Positions 17,113 through 25,016 of a stretch of 38,474 bases of DNA are shown here, one piece after another. Made by a program: the position numbers and the translations under genes. The stretch is from Puniceibacterium confluentis (GTDB lineage: Bacteria; Pseudomonadota; Alphaproteobacteria; Rhodobacterales; Rhodobacteraceae). Each line of letters opens with the position of its first letter. The stretch's first letter is position 1. Location: contig NZ_VOJI01000030.1 in NCBI RefSeq assembly GCF_007923445.1, forward strand, positions 1-38,474. Direction: 5' to 3'. The notes beneath the pieces are model-generated. The model was not told the DNA's origin and made no database searches. It worked only from the letters and a program-made list of their open reading frames with translations.

Positions 17113-17309
17113 GCTCCGGCCTCATGCGTGTTGTCGGCAATCCACGCCCGGACATCCTTCACGGTATACCGTACCAGATATCCCACACGGACAAATCGGG
17201 GCCCGTTGCCGCGCGTGACCGCGAGTTCCAGGAACCGTTTTGTGATTCCAAATCTCTGTTCGACCTCATCCCGGCTCAGCAACCGGTCAGTTTCGTTCTG
17301 AATCGTCAT
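17109..17309 (-). CDS. Excisionase-like (AlpA/HTH_17) small DNA-binding protein
   Basis: About 66 residues from ATG 17309 (MTIQNETDRLLSRDEVEQRF). GGAG lies 8 nt upstream; an ATG two codons earlier is also possible. The segment LLSRDEVEQRFGITKRFLEL...GPRFVRVGYLVRYTVKDVRAWI is the classic MerR-like excisionase fold used by Xis and AlpA proteins to bend att-site DNA. It lies in the same strand and module as the integrase, and overlaps the HTH gene. Confidence 0.8.
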   Translation of the reverse strand: MTIQNETDRLLSRDEVEQRFGITKRFLELAVTRGNGPRFVRVGYLVRYTVKDVRAWIADNTHEAGA

Positions 17310-17414
17310 TTTCATGGCTCCGAATTGATAGAAGCCAAACTCAGACATTGGACAGGGCGTTAATAGCTGGCTGGTTTTAACAGCGTGACAGGATCAATTT
17401 TTAAACTAAGTTTT

Positions 17415-18338
17415 TCAGTGCTTTATGCTGCGCATTTTAGGGCGACCTGCTTTTCGCCAATTTGATATCGGGGCTTCACTCCAGATTTCAGCCATGACCT
17501 TATGGGACGTCATTCCGAAGTCACTCCTGAGCACGCCAACAACGTCATCTTTCGTAAGACGCTGCCCGCTCAACTCCAGGCAACGATATCGCTCAGCCAG
17601 CCAACGCATGGCTGCCGCCTTTTCCCTGCGATCCGCCTTTTCCTGAGAACCCATATTTGCGGTATGCCAAGCTTCCGGCAGATCGGAGGTCAGAAGAAAA
17701 TACGCCCGGCTGTGCCCCCCGAACCCTGACTTTGCGTGCCAATGTGACCGCGCGAGCAAGGCAGGGCCTGAACCATCGTCGGTTACGCAAATCACGCGTC
17801 CTTCCCGCAAGCAGCGCAGGCTTACGTCCGCTGCCGTATCGTCAACGGCATCAAGTTCGACAAAGAACCGGGCCCATTCGCTGGACAGCCGAGCGTAATG
17901 ATGGAGCGACGGCTTGCGTGTAACGTATTCGCTGTGTCGGGTTGACCCTACATGAACCAGTTCTCGTTGGATCAATTTGTCCGTCGACAATCGCACAGCA
18001 TGCGATTCCGTGTATTCCAATCGAAGGCGATTGGCGTTGATCTGCTTGAAGCCCGCGAAGACATCCCATGCCGAAACGCCACCAACTGGGATCTTCGTCA
18101 GGACTCCCTCCTGCAACCGGAGGGAGCCTTTGAGCCAATTCAACGGCTGAGCGCCAGCGACGGTACGGCGGCGGAGGCCATCAAACAGTTCGTCCTCGAC
18201 TTTTTGCAGCTGCTTGCCGGTCGTGAACGGAGGACCGACTTCATCAACTGTGGCAAATGCGTGGGTTAACTTCTCGAAATCTTCAAGAGGTGGAGACGTG
18301 TTGCGCGAGATCGACAGTTCCACCGGTCGTTCAGCCAT
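17415..18338 (-). CDS. Protein of unknown function coupled to the integrase
   Basis: I do not recognise a function. The 307-residue product is soluble with no signal peptide. It begins at ATG 18338, eight bases before the integrase stop is complete, so its translation depends on the integrase transcript. The N-terminal half contains RRRTVAGAQPLNWLKGSLRL; the centre has alternating strands (GRVICVTDDGSGPALLARSH). The C-terminus is basic (SNWRKAGRPKMRSIKH) after a helix pair (LTKDDVVGVLRSDFGMTSHK) that could bind DNA. Similar int-linked proteins are seen in other alphaproteobacterial islands from memory. A directionality or control role is a guess. Confidence 0.65.
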   Translation of the reverse strand: MAERPVELSISRNTSPPLEDFEKLTHAFATVDEVGPPFTTGKQLQKVEDELFDGLRRRTVAGAQPLNWLKGSLRLQEGVLTKIPVGGVSAWDVFAGFKQINANRLRLEYTESHAVRLSTDKLIQRELVHVGSTRHSEYVTRKPSLHHYARLSSEWARFFVELDAVDDTAADVSLRCLREGRVICVTDDGSGPALLARSHWHAKSGFGGHSRAYFLLTSDLPEAWHTANMGSQEKADRREKAAAMRWLAERYRCLELSGQRLTKDDVVGVLRSDFGMTSHKVMAEIWSEAPISNWRKAGRPKMRSIKH

Positions 18339-19416
18339 GCTTGCCCCGTGATTTTTTCAACAGCTCGGCGCATGCCGTTTCCATCGCGGGGCGCAACGCC
18401 TCGAGCCTTGGCTTCACATAGCGCTGCCCAGTAATCGATAGCGGCGTATGATTGAGAAGCCTGCCAACGATTTCCTCCAACACACCGGCCTCCATCGCGA
18501 CCGTCGCAAAGGTTCTGCGATGCGCATGCGGGCTCCACTTCAGCCGTTGCGGGTTCGTTATGTGACCATCTGATCCCTTCGGCGAAGGAAAAACCCAAGT
18601 CTTGCTGAGTCCCCGAACCGGCGCAAGAATTTCATGATGATGCTGCAGAATGGGCAGGTCAAAACTGCGGCCATTCTTCGTCATCGGCAAATGGATATGA
18701 TCCTCGTGGACGTTGTTCCATTCCAGCGTGTAGGCTTCGGACTTGCGCAAGCCGGTGAAAAGCAAAAATTCATAGCTTGCTTGATGGATCGGATTGATCA
18801 AGCCATCGACAACGATGCGCCACTCGGTCAGGTCGTCGATAATCGTGCCCGCAGGCGTCTCTTCGTACCATTCGATCGCCATTGTCGGGCATTCCGGCAG
18901 ATCATGCACCCGGCGCGCGTGGTTCCAGATCGTGCGGAAATACTTCAACGTGTGATTAGCCGCTGATGGAACGGCGGCCAGTGCCCTGTGCCGATCAACG
19001 GCCATGACCTTGGATATTTCGTCGAGGGGTAGTCGAAGCCAATCCTTGAGATGGATGCTGACCTGCTGCCGAACAGTGTTCCTGTGCGCCTCCGAGCGCA
19101 GCTTTGGCCGGGCCAGATAGCTGTCCATGGCCACGGCCAAAGTCGGAGCCCCGATCTGGAGTGTCTTGCCCGCTCCGCGTCCCCATTCCAGCGCGAAGCC
19201 GAGAGCGGTCTGACGCGCGGTGTCAGCGGAGATCACCGGATGACGCCCGATCAGGACACGCCGGGTCTGCCCCCCGACGTCGCGCTGGTAGTACCAGGTC
19301 TTCGAGCGCTTGCCGACGAAGAGGACGAGGCCCCTGACCTCACTGTCCCAGTGCTTGTCAGTGCCGGATTTTGTCTGCGGAACCTTGCGGGCGAGGGTCT
19401 CTGTGAGCTTTGGCAT
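18331..19416 (-). CDS. Tyrosine recombinase / site-specific integrase
   Basis: A 361-residue phage-type integrase. The N-terminus (KLTETLARKVPQ, then GLVLFVGKRSKTWYYQRDVG) is the arm-binding domain of P4-like integrases. A SAM-like core-binding domain lies at about 90-185 and the catalytic domain after that. Catalytic residues visible are Arg224 (TGLRKSEA), Lys247 (TKNG), His297-x-x-Arg300 (SPHAHRRTF), His323 (LLNHTP) and nucleophile Tyr333 (TGQRYV), so it appears intact. It faces left, with a truncated tRNA-Gly about 120 bp upstream, the expected relation between an integrase and its target. Confidence 0.93.
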   Translation of the reverse strand: MPKLTETLARKVPQTKSGTDKHWDSEVRGLVLFVGKRSKTWYYQRDVGGQTRRVLIGRHPVISADTARQTALGFALEWGRGAGKTLQIGAPTLAVAMDSYLARPKLRSEAHRNTVRQQVSIHLKDWLRLPLDEISKVMAVDRHRALAAVPSAANHTLKYFRTIWNHARRVHDLPECPTMAIEWYEETPAGTIIDDLTEWRIVVDGLINPIHQASYEFLLFTGLRKSEAYTLEWNNVHEDHIHLPMTKNGRSFDLPILQHHHEILAPVRGLSKTWVFPSPKGSDGHITNPQRLKWSPHAHRRTFATVAMEAGVLEEIVGRLLNHTPLSITGQRYVKPRLEALRPAMETACAELLKKSRGKHG

Positions 19417-19538
19417 TTTGTCGGCTTTTTGTAGGTAACGGCATGATACAGCATGCTACCAGAGGCAACTCGATGCAACACATTAATAAACTATATGAAA
19501 CAGTTAGTGGCCATATGAAACTAGATGATACCAGCATA

Positions 19539-19581
19539 ACTTGCTTGGAAGGCAAGAGTCTTACCATTACACAACGCCCGC
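19539..19581 (-). pseudogene. 5' half of a tRNA-Gly(UCC) gene
   Basis: On the minus strand from 19581 the sequence GCGGGCGTTGTGTAATGGTA and then AGACTCTTGCCTTCCAAGCA reads as acceptor 5' strand (GCGGGCG), D-arm with AATGGTAA, and an anticodon arm CTTGC-CTTCCAA-GCAAG with anticodon TCC. Immediately after the anticodon arm homology stops: no T-arm and no matching CGCCCGC strand follow. This is a truncated gene, best explained as an attachment-site remnant of the adjacent integrase module or of an earlier event. Confidence 0.7.
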
Positions 19582-19826
19582 TCTGCATGTTCGGGTTATT
19601 TCATGGCCGTTCCGAGGTCAAGTACCTGCTGGAGAACTTGGAGGGAATCTCGATGACAAAACCGCAAGCGCAATCATTGGGGTACGTCCGTGCGGAAAAC
19701 CATCGCCAAAATGGATGACGAAATGCCTCAAACCTGATACCCGAAACACGCTGCCTCATGGCAACGCGTCACTGGTGGCCGGATGTGATCGGTATGGATG
19801 GCCGGATGTTCCGGAATACGCAGCCA
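19582..19826. other. Gene-free remnant DNA beside the tRNA fragment
   Basis: Short open frames exist on both strands but none resembles a known protein. I see nothing else supported here. Confidence 0.35.
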
Positions 19827-20072
19827 TCAATCAATTGTCACAGACCCGACGAACGCCGCGCCTTTTTCGAAAACTTCGCTTCGGTGCCATTCCAGGCGGG
19901 CACGGTGCTTGTCTGTCAGGCGAATTGGGGCCTGCCATCGCAATTCGGCAGAGGCTGCGTCACTCAGCTGCGTCGAAAACTGTGGGTGGCCGCCGTCATC
20001 GAAAGTAACTAGGCCGCGATCGAACATCGCGTTACCCATCACTGCGCAATCAACGAGACAGGCAACACGTCA
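19827..20072 (-). pseudogene. HNH endonuclease C-terminal remnant
   Basis: The readable minus-strand frame RVACLVDCAVMGNAMFDRGL, then VTFDDGGHPQFSTQLSDAAS and PIRLTDKHRARLEWHRSEVF, resembles the C-terminal part of HNH endonucleases annotated as restriction proteins. In these, a FDRGL-type segment follows the active site and a WHR-x-x-VF segment ends the domain. A stop (20073-20075) cuts it off upstream, and no HNH motif is present in any frame I can see nearby. It is a fragment, probably not functional. Confidence 0.55.
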
Positions 20073-20121
20073 TACCGGTTCGCGCAGAGCAAGCGACGCA
20101 GAAAAAATAAACGTCGCGCAA

Positions 20122-20175
20122 GCAAAGCCCCCAGACGGACTCGCTATATGAGGGCGGCCCGCCTGGGGGCTTTGC
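20122..20175. repeat. Perfect 13-bp-arm hairpin
   Basis: GCAAAGCCCCCAG (20122-20134) and CTGGGGGCTTTGC (20163-20175) are exact reverse complements with a 28-nt loop. No T-run follows. It lies between the HNH remnant and an IS21-like end; it may be a palindromic repeat or a relic of a mobile element. Confidence 0.65.
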
Positions 20176-20187
20176 CCTCTGAACGAC

Positions 20188-20237
20188 GGGTCAAGATCAA
20201 ACGCTGAAAGCGGGTCAGTTTTGAACGCTCATTGACA
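20188..20237 (-). mobile_element. Possible IS21-family terminus remnant
   Basis: Read on the minus strand from 20237: TGTCAATGAGCGTTCAAAAC, TGACCC, GCTTTCAGCGTTTGATCTTG, ACCC. The repeated AGCGTTyrA..cTTGACCC pattern with a TGT start resembles the multi-repeat ends of IS21 elements (GCGTCAAAATTGACCC-type). No istA or istB remains, so this would be a solo end. Assigned from memory of the family. Confidence 0.35.
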
Positions 20238-20407
20238 GCCTTGCGGCACCGCAGCATGAAGACACTAGGCCAAATCGCATCGCCGCTCGTCGCGACCGTC
20301 GGCAGCCAGCCCTTCCACGACATTTGTGCTTGGCGCAGCGTTGAGCCGAGCCTAGGGCATGAGGGGCGGAGAGCAGCCTTTCGCTGCACATGGAACGAAC
20401 GTCCGCT

Positions 20408-20927
20408 TCACATCGGGAACAGCATGGACCTCTCTGTCAGCACGAGCTGCTCCCTATAGGCATTCGGCCGCGCGTTGACATTGATGTCGATCACCAAAAT
20501 GACCGCCATCATGACAATGTTCGTGATCAGGCTCGCCCGCCACAGGGGCGACTCGAGGTAGGGGATCGCCAGCGCGTAGACGGCGATGATCAGCGGGATA
20601 ATCTTGAATACCGCGATCCGGTATTCGTTCAGCACCCTGTCGGCACGCGCGATCGCCTCCGCGATGAAGCCGACGGCATCAGTGGCGTAGGCCGCCGGGA
20701 AGCTCGTCAGCCGTGCCTGGCTCGGAAAGAACAGGCCGAGCCCGATGGATCAGGATCAGCGTGCCCGCCACCAGCATGGGGACGACATAGGCTCTCGCAA
20801 TGTCGGTCCTGCCAAGTTGCCAGAAGCCGAAGCTCGCCAAGAGGAAAGAAAGGCCAAACAGGATGAAGAAGGAGGAGGAGAGCATTTCGGCTCTCGTCCA
20901 GTCAGTTGCTGTTTTCACGATGTCCAC
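20408..20927 (-). pseudogene. Frameshifted small membrane protein gene
   Basis: Two adjacent minus-strand pieces belong to one protein of about 170 residues. The first (GTG 20927) reads MDIVKTATDWTRAEMLSSSF with two membrane segments, ending at LVAGTLILI. A single-base frame change near 20745-20752 then allows continuation as GLGLFFPSQARLTSFPAAYA into RADRVLNEYRIAVFKIIPLI, two more membrane segments and a YREQLVLTE tail. The whole matches uncharacterised four-helix membrane proteins of roseobacters from memory. Without the shift, both frames stop early or start late. It could be a true pseudogene or a sequencing error. Confidence 0.65.
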
Positions 20928-21031
20928 GTTTTTGGCCCTTGTCAGTTGCAGTGTCCGGGATCGGAGGGGCGGTGCGACGGGCCAATCAACCTGGGCCCGG
21001 CTTACTCTGCCTCGGCAGGACTATGAGAACC

Positions 21032-21985
21032 TCACAGGCTCCAGCTGAACCCGGTGTCCGTCTCGGACCGCTCCCAGAGCCGGACCATGACCTTTTTGTC
21101 GTAGGCATGCGCGTTCAGCGTGCCGCGGCCCACCGGGCCGACGAACTCGCGGGTGCCGGTCGGGCCATAGAGCGCGCGCTGCTCGGTCAGCGCCTCTTCG
21201 GTGGCGCACATCACCTCGGGGTAGGACCCTTGCTCGGCGGTCTGAACCATCGGCGTCTTGGTCATCAGCCACCAGATGACGCGCATGGTCCGGCTGCCGC
21301 TGGTCGAGATCAGCGAGGTCGCGGAGGAACCGGGGTGGCAGACAAAGACTTCGACATCGGTCCGCCCGGCCGCCGCCAGCCTGTCCTGAAGCTCATAGGC
21401 AAACATCATTTGCGCCAGCTTGCTCTGCGAATAGGCGGTGTTGGCGCCATAGCTCTCGTCCCAGTTCATGTCGTCGAAGCGGATGGTCTTCAGCCCCATG
21501 TTGTAGCCGAGGCTGGCGACGACGACGATCCGGCCCTTCGACTGCTCGATCCGGTCGAACAGCATGCTGCAGAGCGTGAAATGGCCGTAGTGGTTCGTGC
21601 CCAACTGGCTCTCGAAGCCGTCGGGGGTCAGCTGGCGCGTCGGCACCTGGGCGATGGCGGCGTTGCAGATCAGCGCGTCAATGCGCGGAACAATTTTCAA
21701 AACCTCTTCGGCAGCGGCCCGGACCGAGGCTTGCTCGGCCAGGTCCATGCGGACAAAGCTCACCTCGGCGCTGGAGCCGAATTCCTGCTTCAACTCTTTC
21801 ACGGCGGCGGCGGATTTCTCGGCACTGCGGTTCAGCATCACCACTTTTGCGCCCTTCGACAGAAGGATGCGTGCGGCCTGAAAGCCCGCGCCCGCATTGG
21901 CGCCGGTGATGACATAGGTCTTGCCGGCAAGATTGCCGAGGCGTGCGGGCGTCCAGCCCTTGGGTCCGAAACTCGTGTCAGTCAT
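21032..21985 (-). CDS. Short-chain dehydrogenase/reductase (protochlorophyllide-reductase-like SDR)
   Basis: A 317-residue NAD(P)-dependent oxidoreductase. The Rossmann motif is TGANAGAGFQAA near residue 23, followed by the NRS region that usually selects NADP, the NAA motif in LICNAAIAQ, and the catalytic YSQSK. The long C-terminal part places it with retinol/WW-domain-like SDRs. ATG 21985 has AAGGA nine nt upstream. It follows the aldo/keto reductase gene by 67 bp on the same strand, so the pair likely forms one TetR-controlled unit. Substrate unknown; probably aldehydes or ketones. Confidence 0.88.
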   Translation of the reverse strand: MTDTSFGPKGWTPARLGNLAGKTYVITGANAGAGFQAARILLSKGAKVVMLNRSAEKSAAAVKELKQEFGSSAEVSFVRMDLAEQASVRAAAEEVLKIVPRIDALICNAAIAQVPTRQLTPDGFESQLGTNHYGHFTLCSMLFDRIEQSKGRIVVVASLGYNMGLKTIRFDDMNWDESYGANTAYSQSKLAQMMFAYELQDRLAAAGRTDVEVFVCHPGSSATSLISTSGSRTMRVIWWLMTKTPMVQTAEQGSYPEVMCATEEALTEQRALYGPTGTREFVGPVGRGTLNAHAYDKKVMVRLWERSETDTGFSWSL

Positions 21986-22052
21986 CTGTCTGATCCTTGG
22001 TATGCGTCTATGGAAGGGGGGGCGGGTCTGTTCCGGGCGCCGTTTCTTTGCG

Positions 22053-23078
22053 TCAGTCGTGAAGCTGGCTGAACAGCGTGTCACCGCGTCGCCAGACCGG
22101 CAGGTAGCCGGGGTATTCGGGCTTGAGCACGCTGACCTCGTCGAGCTGCGCCATCTCCGCTTCGCTCAAGTTGATGGCTGCGGCTTTCAGGTTGTCGACC
22201 AGCTGCGCCTCCTTGCGGGCGCCGACGATGACGCTGGTGACGCCGGGCTTGTGCAGCAGCCAGGCCAGGGCGATCTGCGCCACCGAGGCGTCCTTTTCCT
22301 CGGCGATCTGCGCCAGCGTCTCGACGATGTCGAAGCCCTGCTCCTTGGCAACCGGCGGGAAGTCAAAGGCGGCGCGGCGGCCGGAGCCTTCGGCCTCGCG
22401 GGTGTATTTGCCGCTCAGGAAACCGCTGGCCAACGGGCTCCAGATAAAGGTGCCGAGACCGAGGTCGCGCACGGCGGGAATGATCTCGCGCTCCAGTTCG
22501 CGGCCGACAAGGCTGTAGTAGGACTGCGCCGAGACAAAGCGTTCGGTGCCCAGAAGCCGTGCCACGCCGACCGCCTTGGCAATCTGCCAGCCGGCAAAGT
22601 TCGACAGGCCGATGTAGCGCACCTTGCCCTGCCGCACGAGGTCGTCGAGCGCACGAAGCGTCTCTTCCAGCGGCGTGGTGACGTCGAAATTATGCACCTG
22701 GTAGAGGTCGATGTAATCGGTGCCCAGCCGTTTCAGGCTGCCCTCCACCTCACGCATGATGGCCAGCCGGCTGGTGCCCAGATCGTTCGGCCCGGTGGTC
22801 ATGGTGTTGTAGAGCTTGGTGGCGATGAGGTTGTCCTGACGGCGCGCACCCATCGCCACGCCAAGCATCTCTTCCGAGACGCCCGAGCTGTAGACATTGG
22901 CGGTGTCGAAGATGTTGACCCCCGCCTCGATGGCGAGATCGACCATGCGGGTTGCCAGCTCCTGACCGGTCGCACCCACCAGATCGGCATAGCTGCCGTC
23001 TTCGTTGTCGAAGGTCATGGTGCCCAGCGTCAGTTCAGAAACATGGAGACCGGAATGTCCAAGCTGCTTGTATTTCAT
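22053..23078 (-). CDS. Aldo/keto reductase
   Basis: A 341-residue (beta/alpha)8 NADPH-dependent reductase. The catalytic tetrad is visible: Asp in FDTANVYSSG with the Tyr four residues on, Lys in LIATKLYN, and His in DLYQVHNFD. The cofactor-binding end is SVIVGARKEAQLVDNL. Sequence is of the YajO/Tas-like general stress branch. ATG 23078 has AGGA upstream. The gene starts 34 bp from the first of two 18-bp palindromes shared with the divergent TetR gene, so it is likely induced when that repressor binds a ligand. Confidence 0.92.
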   Translation of the reverse strand: MKYKQLGHSGLHVSELTLGTMTFDNEDGSYADLVGATGQELATRMVDLAIEAGVNIFDTANVYSSGVSEEMLGVAMGARRQDNLIATKLYNTMTTGPNDLGTSRLAIMREVEGSLKRLGTDYIDLYQVHNFDVTTPLEETLRALDDLVRQGKVRYIGLSNFAGWQIAKAVGVARLLGTERFVSAQSYYSLVGRELEREIIPAVRDLGLGTFIWSPLASGFLSGKYTREAEGSGRRAAFDFPPVAKEQGFDIVETLAQIAEEKDASVAQIALAWLLHKPGVTSVIVGARKEAQLVDNLKAAAINLSEAEMAQLDEVSVLKPEYPGYLPVWRRGDTLFSQLHD

Positions 23079-23112
23079 CGTGATGTCCTTTCGCGCCGCG
23101 GCGCTTGCGTTT

Positions 23113-23169
23113 GTAAACTGTGGTGTTTACATAGAGAGAAGGACGCACTCAGTAAACCCCCGTGTTTAC
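23113..23169. promoter_or_regulatory. Paired TetR operators GTAAAC-N6-GTTTAC
   Basis: Two 18-bp palindromes, GTAAACTGTGGTGTTTAC (23113-23130) and GTAAACCCCCGTGTTTAC (23152-23169), share identical 6-bp arms and N6 centres. Centres are 39 bp apart. They occupy the divergent gap between the aldo/keto reductase and TetR genes, so this TetR protein most likely represses both directions. Confidence 0.8.
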
Positions 23170-23196
23170 CTTTGCCGGACAAACGGGGTATATCCG

Positions 23197-23793
23197 ATGA
23201 AACTGACTGAAAAGAAACGGAAAGATATTCTGGACGCGGCCATCCAGGAGTTCCGAGACCAGGGGTTTCCGGCGGCGCGGGTGAACAGAATCGCCGAATT
23301 GGCCGAGGTCTCGAAGCGCACGCTCTACAAGCATTTCGAGAGCAAGGAGGTGCTGTTCCAGGCCATCACCGACATCCTGCTCGAGCAGATCGCCGCCACG
23401 CCGAAGCTACGCTACGACCCTGAGGCGCCGCTGCGAGAACAGCTGATCGCCGCAGCGCGGGACTACATAGGCCACCTTTCGGGCCCGGAATACATGGGCC
23501 TCAACCGGCTGGTAATGTCAGAACTGTTGCGCGATCAGGATCTCGCGCAGGCCTTCTTTGCAAAGGCGGTGATGCAGGACGGCCCGATCCAGGCGCTGAT
23601 CGCCGAGGCGATGCAGGCCGGCGCGCTGCGCCAGGCAGAGCCGGGCTTTGCCGCCGGGCAGCTTCTGTCGATGATCAAGCATTTCCTGATGTGGCCCGAG
23701 TTCCTTCTGGGCGAAAAGGCCGATCTGGACGCAGAGGCGGTGATTGCCGATTGCGTGGACATGTTCCTCGCGCATTACGGTGAGAAAGACTGA
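23197..23793 (+). CDS. TetR-family repressor, divergent from aldo/keto reductase
   Basis: A 198-residue repressor. Residues 1-50 hold the TetR HTH: KRKDILDAAIQEFRDQGFPA, then VNRIAELAEVSKRTLYKHFE. The remainder is a helical ligand and dimerisation domain containing YMGLNRLVMSE. ATG 23197 fits the family start; it lies 27 bp from the nearer operator copy, consistent with autoregulation. Likely controls the reductase/SDR pair in response to a reactive carbonyl or other small molecule, which is inference. Confidence 0.92.
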   Translation: MKLTEKKRKDILDAAIQEFRDQGFPAARVNRIAELAEVSKRTLYKHFESKEVLFQAITDILLEQIAATPKLRYDPEAPLREQLIAAARDYIGHLSGPEYMGLNRLVMSELLRDQDLAQAFFAKAVMQDGPIQALIAEAMQAGALRQAEPGFAAGQLLSMIKHFLMWPEFLLGEKADLDAEAVIADCVDMFLAHYGEKD

Positions 23794-23875
23794 GGGGCGC
23801 CAGGTCAATCCCGTGAAGCAGGGCAACGTCATGATCTGACCTCACCCCGCCTTGGGAACTTCACTACGTGAGGCG

Positions 23876-24949
23876 TTAGCCTGCAATTTCGATCCCGATC
23901 TTGCCCATGTGGAACTTCTTGAGAAACGCTTCCTGCGCGTCGCGCAGGTCGCGCAGCGCGTAGTTTTCTGCGAGAATCGGTCGGATCTCCCCACGCTCGA
24001 TATAGCCCACAAGGTCGGTGAAGACCTCTGGGTCCTGCCGAGTGCTGCCGATCAGTGTCAGGTCCTTGAGGTAAAGCGTGCGCAGGTCCAGCTCCACGAT
24101 TGGACCGGCAATGGCCCCTGACGTGACATAGCGACCACGCACCGCCAGCGCCTCGAGCAGCGCTGGCCAGCGTGGCCCGCCGACGAGGTCGAGAACGACG
24201 TCGAAAGCCTCCTCCGGCACGGCGTCCTCGCGTCCGATAATGGCGTCAGCACCGAGCGCTTTCAGGTCGGTGACCTTGGCCGGGCTGGTCATCCCGGTGA
24301 CATGCGCGCCCCGACGCTTGGCGAGCTGCACCGCCGCCGAGCCGACGCCACCCGAGGCGCCGGTGATCAACACCCGCTCGGCGCCCAATCCTGCGCGCTG
24401 GATCATGCCCTCAGCCGTCGAGAAGGCACAGGGGAAGGAGGCCAGCTCCACGTCAGAAAGCGGGCTATCGATGCGGAATGCGTGTTCCTCCTCGACAGTG
24501 GAGAACTCGGCAAAGCCGCCATCCCGCTCGGAGCCGAATGTGACGAGCGCGTTCGCGTCCCCGCCGGTGGGCCGGTGCATGGGGCGCACCAGCACCCGCT
24601 CGCCGACGCGCGCGGGATCGACCCCGTCTCCGACCGCGGCAATCTCGCCGCAGCAATCAGCGCCCTGAATGCGCGGGAAACTCAGCGCGCCAGACCATGC
24701 GCCGTCGGCATCTGAGGCACCGTCATAGCCGGTAGCCGCCGCGGAGTTCGTATCTCCGCGCACCGCCTTGGAATACCAGCCGGTGCGGGTGTTCACGTCG
24801 GTGTTGTTGACCGCCGAGGCGCCCACGCGGATCAGCACCTCCCCCGCTGCGGGGCGCGGCACGTGCACGTCCTCTCGCCACTCCAGTTTGTCGAGACCGC
24901 CATGGCCGGTCAGAACCATCGCCTTCATCGTATCAGGAAGGGTCATCAT
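23876..24949 (-). CDS. Zinc-type alcohol dehydrogenase-like MDR protein
   Basis: A 357-residue medium-chain dehydrogenase/reductase. The GroES-like N-terminal half contains AVNNTDVNTRTGWYSK and IQGADCCGEIAAVGDGVDP. The Rossmann half begins at VLITGASGGVGSAAVQLAKR and continues with AKVTDLKALGADAII. The catalytic zinc ligand pattern of true alcohol dehydrogenases is not complete, so a zinc-free oxidoreductase acting on enones or quinones is plausible. Start is ATG 24949 or the next codon 24946, which has GGAG at better spacing. Divergent from a TetR gene with paired operators between them. Confidence 0.9.
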   Translation of the reverse strand: MMTLPDTMKAMVLTGHGGLDKLEWREDVHVPRPAAGEVLIRVGASAVNNTDVNTRTGWYSKAVRGDTNSAAATGYDGASDADGAWSGALSFPRIQGADCCGEIAAVGDGVDPARVGERVLVRPMHRPTGGDANALVTFGSERDGGFAEFSTVEEEHAFRIDSPLSDVELASFPCAFSTAEGMIQRAGLGAERVLITGASGGVGSAAVQLAKRRGAHVTGMTSPAKVTDLKALGADAIIGREDAVPEEAFDVVLDLVGGPRWPALLEALAVRGRYVTSGAIAGPIVELDLRTLYLKDLTLIGSTRQDPEVFTDLVGYIERGEIRPILAENYALRDLRDAQEAFLKKFHMGKIGIEIAG

Positions 24950-24962
24950 GTCGCTCCATCGT

Positions 24963-25006
24963 GTAGAATGATTACTCTACTTGCGGAGGTAGAGGGATCA
25001 CTCTAC
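24963..25006. promoter_or_regulatory. Paired TetR operators GTAGA-N8-TCTAC
   Basis: GTAGAATGATTACTCTAC (24963-24980) and GTAGAGGGATCACTCTAC (24989-25006) are two versions of one 18-bp palindrome, centres 26 bp apart. They fill the gap between the MDR and TetR starts. The second copy ends 10 nt before the TetR ATG, so binding there would block initiation directly. Confidence 0.8.
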
Positions 25007-25016
25007 ATCGTCAAGC

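Noticed and set aside
19485-19538. Possible tRNA 3' half completing the tRNA-Gly
   Set aside because: No TTC-loop consensus and no CGCCCGC strand to pair with the acceptor 5' end follows the anticodon arm.
19410-19718. 102-residue plus-strand frame across the tRNA-Gly half
   Set aside because: It crosses the tRNA fragment and AT-rich DNA and resembles no protein.
20122-20175. Rho-independent terminator
   Set aside because: The stem is long and GC-rich but no T-run follows on either strand, and the loop is 28 nt.
20906-22072. 388-residue plus-strand frame over the SDR gene
   Set aside because: Antisense shadow of a recognisable SDR with intact cofactor and YSQSK motifs.
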